64,000 nucleotides of DNA from Methylomicrobium lacus_A (GTDB lineage: Bacteria; Pseudomonadota; Gammaproteobacteria; Methylococcales; Methylomonadaceae): positions 1,550,001 through 1,614,000 of the forward strand of contig NZ_CP169217.1 of assembly GCF_041897535.1 (NCBI RefSeq). Direction: 5' to 3'. Below are positions 24,834 through 33,070 of this stretch, piece after piece. The notes under the pieces are model-generated. The model was not told the origin of the DNA. It saw only the letters and a list, made by a program, of their open reading frames with translations, and searched no databases. Within the stretch, counting starts at the first letter, position 1, and the number at the start of each line of letters is the position of its first letter. The position numbers were made by a program, and so were the translations under genes.

Positions 24834-27029
24834 CTAAAACTCACGCGCTTCCTTGTTAAGCCGCGCGGCCAGTTCCTGGTCGATGTGTTCGATCCGGACC
24901 GCCTGTTGCTTGAACGCCGGCTGCCTGGAGTGCGGGTCCAGTAACCCCAAGGTCAGGCGGTTCACGCAATCGAAGAAATGGAACGGAATGAACACCATGT
25001 TGCGCGGCACGCGCTGCGTCAGCATCACCATCACGACCGCATCGCCGCGGCGCGAGACGACCCGGACATAGGTCTGATGCCGGATGTTCATCTCGGCCGC
25101 CGCATCCGGATTCATTTCCATGAACGGCATCGGGCTGAACTTGTTGTTGTTGCCGATCTTGCCGGTCTTCGTGCGCGTATGCCAGTGCTCGACCAGTCGG
25201 CCCGAGTTGAGCCAGAGAGGATATTCGGCGTCCGGCACCTCGTTGTTGTTCACGAATGGCAGCGGAATCAGCTTGGCCCTGCCGTCCTTGTAACGGAAGG
25301 TTGCGGTCTCGGTATAAAGCCGCTGATTACCTTTCTCTACCCCTTGCTGCGCCTGCTGTTCGCTGTAAGGCCATTGGATGCCGCGCTTCTCCTCGATCAG
25401 TTCGTGCGACATGCCCGAAATGTCGACCAGACGGCCTTTCGATAGCTGCTTCATTTCCTCGAACACCTCGCTCGGTTGCTCCGGAAATTTGATCTTGCGT
25501 CCCTGTTCGAAGCGAGTCGCCAGTTCGTTGAAGATTTGCAGGTCCGACTTCGAATCGCCATAAGGCTTCCTGACCTGGCGGGTCAGGTTGACCCGGCGTT
25601 CGGTGTTCGTGAACACGCCTTCCTTCTCGGCCCAGGTCGCGGCCGGCAGATAGATGTGCGCGTATTGCGTCGTCTCGACATCGGCATAGGAGTCCTGCAC
25701 GACCAGACATTCGAGCTTTTCGAGCGTCTTCCTGATGCGCGCGGTGTTCGGCATCGAGGTCATCGGATTGGTCGCGACCAGCCACAGGCCCTTGATCTGG
25801 CCGGTCTCGATCGCCGGGAAGATGTCGGTTTCGGCGAGTCCGCGCTGTTTCGGAAAGAACTCCGGATCGATGCCCCAAAACTTCGCGATCTCCTCGCGCT
25901 CCTCCGGTTTTTCGAGCACCCGGTAACCCGGCAGGCCGGAGCAGGACGACCATTCGCGCGTGCCCATCGCGTTGCACTGGCCGGTGATCGACAGACTGGT
26001 GCCGCCGGGTTTGCCGATGTTGCCGGTGACCAGATTCAGGTTGTTGATGCCGACCACGCCGTCCGAGCCGTGCGTGCTCTGGTTGATGCCCATCGTCCAG
26101 ATGCTCATCGCCCTCGGCGCATTCGCATACAGTCGCGCGACGGTCCGGATCGTGTCTTCGTCGATGCCGCAGAGCTTCGACGCGGTGGTCGGATCGTAGT
26201 TTTGCACTTCTTTCGCCAGCTCCTCGAAGCCGGTCGTATTCGCCTCGATATAGTCGCGGTCTTCCAGGCCCTCGGCCAGAATCACATGGATCAGCGCGTT
26301 TTGCAGCACCACGTCGGTGCCCGGCGTGATCGGCAGATGGATGTCCGCGAACTGCGCCAGCATCGTGACGCGCGGATCGACGACGATTAAAGGGAACTTG
26401 CGCTTCTCCATCGCCTCTTTCAGCCGCCAGTAAATGATCGGATGCTGTTCGGGCAGATTCGAGCCCCAGGCGATCAGGCAATGCGTATGCTCGAAATCTT
26501 CGTAACAGCCGGGCGGGCCGTCCGAACCGAACGAGCGCTTGTAGCCGGATACCGCCGAAGCCATGCACAGGGTCGTGTTGCCGTCGTAGTTGTTGCTGCC
26601 GATCACCCCGCGCGCGAGCTTGCCGAGGGTGTAAAACTCCTCGGTCAGGAGTTGCCCGGTCGAGACGATCGCGAACGCATCGCGGCCGTAGGCCGCCTGA
26701 ATGCGCTCGATCTCGGAGGCCATCTTGTCCAGCGCGGCGTCCCAACCGACCTTCCGATAAGGCTCATGTACCGCATCGCGCAGCAAGGGCTGCTCGCCGC
26801 GGCCTTGCGCCTCGAAGACCTGGTATTCGAAAATGCCCTTCAGGCACAGCTTGCCCCGGTTCACGTCCGCGCCGCCGACGCCGCGCGTCGCGACCGCCTT
26901 GCCTTCCGCATTGCTGCCGACTTCGATCGAGCAGCCGGTCGAACAATAGCCGCAGGTCGTGTAGGTCCATTTCACGACGCCCTTGTCGGCCATCTTGATT
27001 GGATTTTTTTGGTTGCGTCCAAATAGCAT
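24834..27029 (-). CDS. nasA: assimilatory nitrate reductase catalytic subunit
   Basis: This 731-residue Mo-bisMGD enzyme reduces nitrate to nitrite in the cytoplasm. The N-terminal [4Fe-4S] motif is TTCGYCSTGCSIEVG with the fourth Cys in GKLCLKG. Further family features are GNTTLCMASAVSGYKRSFG, GSNLPEQHPIIYWRL, VVDPRVTMLAQFAD and MGINQSTHGSDGV, and a C-terminal molydopterin-dinucleotide domain (LNSGRLVEHWHTRTKTG). There is no Tat signal, and the length matches the NasA/NarB group. No C-terminal extra [2Fe-2S] domain is seen. An alternative start is the ATG at 26993 (MADKGVVKW). It lies downstream of nirBD-phzF and upstream of the DmsBC-like gene. Confidence 0.93.
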   Translation of the reverse strand: MLFGRNQKNPIKMADKGVVKWTYTTCGYCSTGCSIEVGSNAEGKAVATRGVGGADVNRGKLCLKGIFEYQVFEAQGRGEQPLLRDAVHEPYRKVGWDAALDKMASEIERIQAAYGRDAFAIVSTGQLLTEEFYTLGKLARGVIGSNNYDGNTTLCMASAVSGYKRSFGSDGPPGCYEDFEHTHCLIAWGSNLPEQHPIIYWRLKEAMEKRKFPLIVVDPRVTMLAQFADIHLPITPGTDVVLQNALIHVILAEGLEDRDYIEANTTGFEELAKEVQNYDPTTASKLCGIDEDTIRTVARLYANAPRAMSIWTMGINQSTHGSDGVVGINNLNLVTGNIGKPGGTSLSITGQCNAMGTREWSSCSGLPGYRVLEKPEEREEIAKFWGIDPEFFPKQRGLAETDIFPAIETGQIKGLWLVATNPMTSMPNTARIRKTLEKLECLVVQDSYADVETTQYAHIYLPAATWAEKEGVFTNTERRVNLTRQVRKPYGDSKSDLQIFNELATRFEQGRKIKFPEQPSEVFEEMKQLSKGRLVDISGMSHELIEEKRGIQWPYSEQQAQQGVEKGNQRLYTETATFRYKDGRAKLIPLPFVNNNEVPDAEYPLWLNSGRLVEHWHTRTKTGKIGNNNKFSPMPFMEMNPDAAAEMNIRHQTYVRVVSRRGDAVVMVMLTQRVPRNMVFIPFHFFDCVNRLTLGLLDPHSRQPAFKQQAVRIEHIDQELAARLNKEAREF

Positions 27030-27080
27030 AAATCGTCAACTCTGATGTGTGATCATTTGTTTTTGTAGAGAAGCCAAATC

Positions 27081-27175
27081 TGTAGGGTGCGCATCGCGCA
27101 CCTTAAACGATCCACCGTTGCCATAGGTCTTTCAAGGTGTTCGATACCCTGAAGGGCATAAATGCGCACCCTACA
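27081..27175. repeat. dispersed inverted-repeat element
   Basis: TGTAGGGTGCGCAT (27081-27094) and ATGCGCACCCTACA (27162-27175) are perfect 14-base inverted ends of a 95-base element lying between phzF and nasA. It is a different family from the GTTCCCACGC repeats. Confidence 0.8.
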
Positions 27176-27182
27176 TTGGCCA

Positions 27183-28094
27183 TCAATCCGGCAAAAACAC
27201 CGTGCCTTCCGCAAAAATCACCGCGCTGCCGCCGACCCTAAGGGTCAATTGCGCCTTGCCCTTGTGGTCCATTTCGATGTTGATCACGCTGCGGCGCGAA
27301 TCCGCATCGCCGCGGTCCACCGCGAAGGTATGGGTGCCCTTGCGCGTGTGCTCGAACGAACACAGGTAAGAGGAGAACGCCGGCACCGCCGCGCCGACCG
27401 GCGGATCGTCGTCATGGCCGATGTGCGGCCCCAATAAACGCAGGTTGAAATCGGAGTCGGTATAGGGCGACTTCGGCGCGAACAGCAGGATTTCCTGCGC
27501 GGCGGTCTGCGGCGCGGCGGACCGGCTCCAGGCCGCATAATTGAAGCGCGCCTTGCGCACCGTTTCATATTTCCAGACCGGCACGACCAGATACGGCATG
27601 CCGCAGGCGACCAGGCGCGCCGAATATTTGATGTGATCGAGATCGGCTTGCGGGATCGACAGCACGGACGCCAGTTCCTCGTCCGTCGGCGCGAAGCGGT
27701 CGATGATCGAGGACACCTTGTTCGTGAACTGCACGAATGCCGGCTTGCCGTTCTCGGAAGTAATGTTCACCTCGATCGGTCCCGCATTCTGTTCGAACAC
27801 GACCGGCGTGACCGGATCGTCGAGCACGATGTCGCCGCACAGCCCGAGCACATAGGCGGTCGCGATAATCGGGTGCCCCGCGAAATCGACCTCGGCCTTC
27901 GGCGAAAACATCCTGAGTTTGCGCAGGTCGCCGCCGGGATGGAAGACGAAAACGGTCTCCCACAGATTCAACTCGTTCGCGATTTTTTGCATCTCGACGT
28001 CGCCGAGTCCGTCCGCATTCGGGAACACCGCGATTTGCGCGCCGTTGAAGACCTGCCGGGTAAACACGTCGGCAATGTAATACTGATATTTCAT
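27183..28094 (-). CDS. PhzF-family isomerase-like protein
   Basis: The 303-residue member of the PhzF/diaminopimelate-epimerase fold starts YQYYIADVFTRQVFNGAQIAVFPNADGL. Conserved segments include NLWETVFVF (catalytic Glu region), LRMFSPKAEVDFAGHPIIATAYVL, GCGMPYLVVPV-like and GPHIGHDDDPPVGAAVPAF. Family members isomerise or epimerise small acids; most are uncharacterised. It starts 3 bases after nirD with GGAGG 7 bases upstream of the ATG, so it is truly in the nitrite reductase operon. A metabolic link to nitrate assimilation is not established. Confidence 0.85.
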   Translation of the reverse strand: MKYQYYIADVFTRQVFNGAQIAVFPNADGLGDVEMQKIANELNLWETVFVFHPGGDLRKLRMFSPKAEVDFAGHPIIATAYVLGLCGDIVLDDPVTPVVFEQNAGPIEVNITSENGKPAFVQFTNKVSSIIDRFAPTDEELASVLSIPQADLDHIKYSARLVACGMPYLVVPVWKYETVRKARFNYAAWSRSAAPQTAAQEILLFAPKSPYTDSDFNLRLLGPHIGHDDDPPVGAAVPAFSSYLCSFEHTRKGTHTFAVDRGDADSRRSVINIEMDHKGKAQLTLRVGGSAVIFAEGTVFLPD

Positions 28095-28097
28095 CCT

Positions 28098-28430
28098 TTA
28101 GCCTCCGATGCCGATTGCAACCCGGCCGTTTTCGATTCGGATCGGGTACACGGGCACCGATACCGCCGCATCCTCCACGCAGACCCCCGTCTGCAGGTTG
28201 AAATGCTGTTTATACAAGGGCGAGGCGACCACGATCTGGCCGTTGATGTCGCCGATCATGCCGCGCGACAGTACGTTCGCCTGGCCGATCGGGTCGTAAT
28301 TGCCGATCGCAAACACCGCCTGTTCTTTCGGCAGGAAAAAAATCGCCACCTGCCGTCCTTTGACCAGCGCGCAGACGCCCGAATCGGGCTGAAGGTCGTC
28401 CGCGCCGCACACATCGATCCATTCGCTCAT
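28098..28430 (-). CDS. nirD: nitrite reductase (NADH) small subunit
   Basis: The 110-residue Rieske-like subunit pairs with NirB to reduce nitrite to ammonium in the cytoplasm. It shows the NirD pattern: a start SEWIDVCGADDLQPDSGVCALV, RQVAIFFLPKEQAVFAIGNYDP, SRGMIGDINGQIVVASPLYKQHFNLQTG. The Rieske Cys/His ligands are not preserved, as usual for NirD. Its ATG overlaps the nirB stop by 4 bases, with GGAGAGG inside the end of nirB as ribosome-binding site. Confidence 0.95.
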   Translation of the reverse strand: MSEWIDVCGADDLQPDSGVCALVKGRQVAIFFLPKEQAVFAIGNYDPIGQANVLSRGMIGDINGQIVVASPLYKQHFNLQTGVCVEDAAVSVPVYPIRIENGRVAIGIGG

Positions 28431-30994
28431 TCCACCTCTCCGGTTACGGTTTCTTTTTCTGTCTCAGTGATCAGCTTGAAATGTTTGCGCTCGTCTTCGA
28501 GCGCCGGCCTGAACTGGCCGCGCTCCTCGACGAACAGCACGTTGTCGTCCTGCGCATCGCTGTTGATGAAATGGCGGAAACGCTTGAGCCGCGCTTCGTC
28601 GTTGATCGTGGTCTTCCATTCGCATTGATAGGTGTCGATCACATACTGCATCTGCTGTTCGAGCTGTTCGCAGATGCCGAGTTTGTCGTCGATGACCACC
28701 GATTTCAGATAATCGAGCCCCCCTTCCATGTTTTCCATCCAGACCGAGGTCCGCTGCAGGCGGTCGGCTGTGCGCACATAAAAGATCAGGAAGCGGTCGA
28801 TCAGTTTGATCAGGGTCTCCTTGTCCAGCCCGGTCGCGAACAGGTCGGCGTGCCGCGGCTTCATGCCGCCGTTGCCGCAGACGTACAGGTTCCAGCCGGT
28901 CTCGGTCGCGATCACGCCGACGTCCTTGCCTTGCGCTTCCGCGCATTCGCGGGTGCAGCCGGACACCGCGAACTTGATCTTGTGCGGCGAACGCAGGCCC
29001 TTGTAGCGGTTTTCGAGTTCGACCGCAAGGCCGACGCTGTCGTCGACGCCATAGCGGCACCAGGTGCTGCCGACGCAGGATTTGACCGTACGCAGCGACT
29101 TGCCGTAGGCATGGCCGGATTCGAAGCCCGCGTCGATCAAATCCTTCCAGATTGCCGGCAACTGCTCGACGCGCGCGCCGAACAGATCGACGCGCTGGCC
29201 GCCGGTGATCTTGGTATAAAGCATGTATTTCTTCGCGACTTGCCCCAATGCGATCAGCATGTCCGGCTTGATCTCGCCGCCGGTGATACGCGGCACGACC
29301 GAGTAAGTGCCGTCCTTCTGCATGTTCGCGAGGAAAGTGTCGTTGGTGTCCTGAAGTCCCACGTGCTGGTCTTTCAGGATGTAATCGTTCCAGTACGACG
29401 CCAGGATCGAACCGACCGCCGGCTTGCAGATGTCGCAGCCCCGGCCTTTGCCGTATTTCTCGATCAGTTCATCAAAAGTGGTAATCTGCTTGACCATCAC
29501 CAGGTTGTACAGATCCTGGCGGGTGTAGGGAAAATGCTCGCAGATGTCGGTGTTGACCTCGTAGCCGTGTTTCGAAAGCTCCGAATTCAATACCGATTTG
29601 AGCAGCGCCGCGCAGCCGCCGCAGCCGGTCGAGGCCTTCGTCTCGGCCTTCAGGCCGCCGATCGTGGTGCAGCCGCCGTCGATAGACTGGCAGATATCGC
29701 CCTTGGTCACGTTGTAACAGGAGCAGATCGTCGCGGACATCGGCAATGCATCCGGCCCCAAACCGACCGATTCGTCGGAGCGGCTCGGCAGAATCAGCGC
29801 GTCCGGATTTTCCGGCAGCTCGATGCCGTTCAGGCAGTATTGCAGCAAGGTGCCGTAACCGGACGCGTCGCCGACCAGCACCGCGCCGAGCAGGCGCTTC
29901 TTGTCCTGGCTGACCACCAGGCGCTTATAGACTTCGGTCGCGCCGTTCTGATAGGTGTATACCATCGCGCCCTGCGTTTTCGCATGCGCATCGCCGATGC
30001 TGGCCACGTCGACGCCCATCAGCTTCAGTTTGGTGCTCATGTCCGCGCCGGTGAAGTTGCCCTCGCCGCCGGTCAGGTCGGCGGCCACGGCCCGCGCCAT
30101 CGCATAACCGGGCGCGACCAGGCCGAAGATCATCCCATTCCAGAGCGCGCATTCGCCGATCGCATAAATATTGGGATCGGAGGTCTTGCATTGATTGTCG
30201 ATCACGATGCCGCCGCGCGGCCCCATCTCCAAACCGCAAGCCCGGGCCAGCTCGTCGCGCGGGCGGATGCCGGCCGAAAACAGGATCAGGTCGGTTTCGA
30301 GTTCGGTGCCGTCCGCGAAACACATCTTATGACGGGAGGCATCGCCGTCCTTGATCACGCTGGTGTTCTTACCGGTATGCACGGTCACGCCGAGCGCCTC
30401 GATTTTTTGCCTGAGCATCGCGCCGCCCGCCTCGTCAAGCTGCACCGCCATCAGGCGCGGCGCGAATTCGACTACGTGCGTCTTGAGGCCCAGATCGGTC
30501 AGCGCCTTGGCGGCTTCGAGGCCGAGCAGGCCGCCGCCGATCACGACCCCGACCTTGCCGTCTTGCGCGGACGCAGTGATCGCTTCGAGATCCTCGATCG
30601 TGCGGTAGACGAAACAGTGCGGGCGCTCATGCCCCGGCACCGGCGGCACGAACGGATAGGATCCTGTCGCCAGCACCAGCTTGTCGTAGGCGATCGTGAC
30701 GCCTTTGGCGGAACTGACCGTTTTGGCGGCCCGGTCGATGCTCGCGGCCTTGTCGCCGAGATGCACGGTGATGCCGTTTTGCTCGAAGAAACCGGCCTCG
30801 ACCAGCGACAGATCGTCGGCGGTCTTGCCGCTGAAAAACGACGAGAGGTGCACCCGGTCGTAAGCCGGTCTCGGTTCTTCGCAAAAAGTCACGACGTTAT
30901 AATCGGCTTGTTTGCCGCTGGAGGCCAAGCCGGCCAAAAAATGCTGCCCGACCATGCCGTTGCCGATCACGACGATTGTTTGTTTTGTACTCAT
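28427..30994 (-). CDS. nirB: nitrite reductase (NADH) large subunit
   Basis: This 855-residue sirohaem/FAD enzyme carries out six-electron reduction of nitrite to ammonium. It has the FAD/NAD domain (TIVVIGNGMVGQHFLAGL, VVIGGGLLGLEAAKAL), a bacterioferredoxin-like [2Fe-2S] region (ICSCYNVTKGDICQSI, STGCGGCAALLKSVL), a second GRGCDICKP cluster, and the sirohaem/[4Fe-4S] half (VGSTWCRYG, VSGCTRECAEAQGKDVG, YVCGNGG). A longer frame opens at 31066, but the ATG at 30994 starts MSTKQTIVVIGNG behind GAGGGTG and about 30 bases after the predicted sigma-54 start site. Confidence 0.95.
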   Translation of the reverse strand: MSTKQTIVVIGNGMVGQHFLAGLASSGKQADYNVVTFCEEPRPAYDRVHLSSFFSGKTADDLSLVEAGFFEQNGITVHLGDKAASIDRAAKTVSSAKGVTIAYDKLVLATGSYPFVPPVPGHERPHCFVYRTIEDLEAITASAQDGKVGVVIGGGLLGLEAAKALTDLGLKTHVVEFAPRLMAVQLDEAGGAMLRQKIEALGVTVHTGKNTSVIKDGDASRHKMCFADGTELETDLILFSAGIRPRDELARACGLEMGPRGGIVIDNQCKTSDPNIYAIGECALWNGMIFGLVAPGYAMARAVAADLTGGEGNFTGADMSTKLKLMGVDVASIGDAHAKTQGAMVYTYQNGATEVYKRLVVSQDKKRLLGAVLVGDASGYGTLLQYCLNGIELPENPDALILPSRSDESVGLGPDALPMSATICSCYNVTKGDICQSIDGGCTTIGGLKAETKASTGCGGCAALLKSVLNSELSKHGYEVNTDICEHFPYTRQDLYNLVMVKQITTFDELIEKYGKGRGCDICKPAVGSILASYWNDYILKDQHVGLQDTNDTFLANMQKDGTYSVVPRITGGEIKPDMLIALGQVAKKYMLYTKITGGQRVDLFGARVEQLPAIWKDLIDAGFESGHAYGKSLRTVKSCVGSTWCRYGVDDSVGLAVELENRYKGLRSPHKIKFAVSGCTRECAEAQGKDVGVIATETGWNLYVCGNGGMKPRHADLFATGLDKETLIKLIDRFLIFYVRTADRLQRTSVWMENMEGGLDYLKSVVIDDKLGICEQLEQQMQYVIDTYQCEWKTTINDEARLKRFRHFINSDAQDDNVLFVEERGQFRPALEDERKHFKLITETEKETVTGEVE

Positions 30995-31035
30995 GACACC
31001 CTCAATCAACAGATTAACGCCCAGTACCCAAACTA

Positions 31036-31051
31036 AGCAATATGCAGGCCA
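31036..31051 (-). promoter_or_regulatory. sigma-54 (RpoN) promoter of nirB
   Basis: On the minus strand, TGGCCTGCATATTGCT matches the RpoN consensus TGGCAYGNNNNTTGCW with one mismatch and exact -24/-12 spacing. Transcription would start near 31025, about 30 bases before the nirB ATG. Confidence 0.75.
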
Positions 31052-31125
31052 TTTTATATAAGCCATTGTTTATTATTATTTTTATCAAAACCCGACAAAA
31101 CCGCTAAAGAATACCCTGAACAAAT

Positions 31126-31183
31126 CGCACGACGATGGTGCATTGATGCGCCAATCCGCCGTTCGACACCCTTAAATAGTGCA
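31126..31183 (-). promoter_or_regulatory. probable NtrC binding sites upstream of nirB
   Basis: CGCACGACGATGGTGCA (31126-31142) fits the NtrC site TGCACY-N5-GGTGCA with two mismatches, about 109 bases upstream of the predicted start, a normal enhancer position. A weaker, wider-spaced match spans 31165-31183. They lie in the 327-base gap between the kinase gene and nirB, which otherwise holds no gene. Confidence 0.6.
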
Positions 31184-31321
31184 CGGCAATCCTCTTTAGT
31201 GCGGAGAAACATCGAGCTAAAGAAAGACCGAAGCGGAAAGTTCGCGGACAGAAACAAGCAAGGAGAAGGCGTTACCGTGGGAGCGACGCCCACAAAAGAC
31301 TGGTTATCTCGGCGAGAGGCG

Positions 31322-33058
31322 TCAGTTCGACTTGAGCAGGAAATACAGCGTCACCAGATTGGCGGCGAACAGGATAAGCGCCAGCGTTTTCCAGACCAGC
31401 AAGGGATTTTGCTGCATCAGCGGCAGGGCTTCCTCGGCGGTCAAAAACTTCGGATTCGGGGTGGAAAGGTCGTAAAGGAATTCGGGCAGATCGTCGTAAC
31501 GGAACTCCGGCTGGATCGACGTCGCTTTTTTCAGCGCGCCGTCGATCCAGACCGGCACCATCGGATTGCAATGAATGCTCGGCACATAGCGGAGCTTGTC
31601 CAGATTAGCTTTATTCGGTTTTTCCGGCATCTCCCGGCCGAACGGCAGCGCGCCGTTGAGCATCTGATACGCGATCACGCCCAAGGAGAACAGGTCGGAC
31701 TTGACCGTGCCGCGCAGGCCCAGATGGTATTCGGGCGCGGTATAGTTCAAGGTGCCGAGGATGTTTTCCGGAGAGCCGTGGTCGAGCGGCGTCATCTCGG
31801 CGATGCCGGCGATCTTGACCGAGCCGAAATCGATGATCTTGACCCTGCCGTCAAGGTCGAACATGACGTTTTCGGGCTTCAGGTCCTGGTGCAGCATCTC
31901 CATCCGGTGGAATGCCCTAAGGCCCAGCGCGATCTGTTCGATGATTTTCCTGACCTCCCGGATCTCGGGCTTCGGATTCGCCCGCATCCATTCGGCCAGG
32001 GTCGGCCCTTCGAGATATTCGGTCACATAATAGAGGCAGCTTTTGTCGCGGTCGGAGCCGAGTATTTTGACCACATGCTCATTGTGGATGCGCTTGCCGG
32101 CCCATTCTTCATGCAGAAAATGCTCGATGTAGTGGGTGTCGTCGTCATACAGTACGGACGGGGTTTTCAGGATCACCCGTTTGCCGGTTGCACGGTCGAG
32201 CGCGCGGTAAATCTGCGTGCGCTTGCTCGCGTGCATTTCCGCCTCGATCCGGTAGCCGTCCAGAATCTTGCCGGGGCTCAAAGGCGGCGGAAACGGCAAC
32301 TGGCTCTGGCGGCGCAGAATCTCGTCTTCCTTCAACAGCGGCAGTTCCTCGATCCTGAGCACTTGGCAGGTCAGGTTGTCGTCGCTCCGGTTGTGTGCCG
32401 CCAGATCGACCAGGCTTTGCGCCAAACGGGTCAGATCGCCGCCTTCCAGCAGCCGTTTTTTCAACGCCTTCTGGTCGATGAAGTCATGCACTCCGTCGGT
32501 CGTCATCAAAAACAGGTCGCCTCTCTGCAAGGGCAGCGCCTGGTAATCGACCTCCAGACGCGGCTCGATGCCCATCGCCCGGTTCAGATAGTCGCGCTCG
32601 TTGCCGGCGCGGACCCGGTGGTCGCGGGTCAGTTGTTCCAGGTTGCCGCCTCGCAGCCTATAGATGCGCGAATCGCCGACATGGAACAGGTGCGCGGTGT
32701 TCGACTTCAAAACGATCGCGCTGAGCGTGCTGACCATGCCGTGCGTCGATTGATAACGGCGCTGGCCCTGGCTGTACAGCCAGGAATTGGTCGCCGACAG
32801 AATCTTTTGCCCGGCATATTTGACCGACCAGGACTCGGGCGTGCTGTAGTAGTCGTCCAGAAACGCCGCGACGCAGCAATGGCTCGCCTCCCTGCCCGCA
32901 TCGCAGCCGCTCATGCCGTCCGCAATCGCCGCCGCGATGCCTTTGTAGGCCAATTGATGATCGTCCGGAATCAGGGAACCGGCAAAATCCTGATTCTCTT
33001 CCTTGACGCCCTGCGCGCTGGCAAAGGCAATGCTGACGGATAATTTGGCTGAAGTCAT
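31322..33058 (-). CDS. bifunctional PP2C phosphatase / Ser-Thr kinase with C-terminal membrane anchor
   Basis: The 578-residue protein carries a PP2C phosphatase domain at residues ~1-240 (ASAQGVKEENQDFAG, AIADGMSGCDAGREASH, HVGDSRIYRLRGG, TTDGVHDFID, RSDDNLTCQV) and a eukaryotic-type kinase domain at ~265-530 (VILKTPSVL with the ATP lysine, HQDLKPENVMFD near residue 391, IIDFGSVKI, LGVIAYQMLNGALPFG). A final membrane helix (KTLALILFAANLVTLYFLL) anchors it. Both opposing activities in one chain, 12 bases behind the nitrate transporter, suggest local control of nitrate uptake or reduction. Similar kinase genes occur in nitrate assimilation clusters of other Gammaproteobacteria. Confidence 0.9.
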   Translation of the reverse strand: MTSAKLSVSIAFASAQGVKEENQDFAGSLIPDDHQLAYKGIAAAIADGMSGCDAGREASHCCVAAFLDDYYSTPESWSVKYAGQKILSATNSWLYSQGQRRYQSTHGMVSTLSAIVLKSNTAHLFHVGDSRIYRLRGGNLEQLTRDHRVRAGNERDYLNRAMGIEPRLEVDYQALPLQRGDLFLMTTDGVHDFIDQKALKKRLLEGGDLTRLAQSLVDLAAHNRSDDNLTCQVLRIEELPLLKEDEILRRQSQLPFPPPLSPGKILDGYRIEAEMHASKRTQIYRALDRATGKRVILKTPSVLYDDDTHYIEHFLHEEWAGKRIHNEHVVKILGSDRDKSCLYYVTEYLEGPTLAEWMRANPKPEIREVRKIIEQIALGLRAFHRMEMLHQDLKPENVMFDLDGRVKIIDFGSVKIAGIAEMTPLDHGSPENILGTLNYTAPEYHLGLRGTVKSDLFSLGVIAYQMLNGALPFGREMPEKPNKANLDKLRYVPSIHCNPMVPVWIDGALKKATSIQPEFRYDDLPEFLYDLSTPNPKFLTAEEALPLMQQNPLLVWKTLALILFAANLVTLYFLLKSN

Positions 33059-33070
33059 GAAGAACGGCTG

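Noticed and set aside
28481..31036. 851-codon plus-strand frame antisense to nirB, and 31199-33043 antisense to the kinase gene
   Set aside because: They are shadow frames of well-supported genes with intact catalytic motifs; the antisense products match nothing recognisable.
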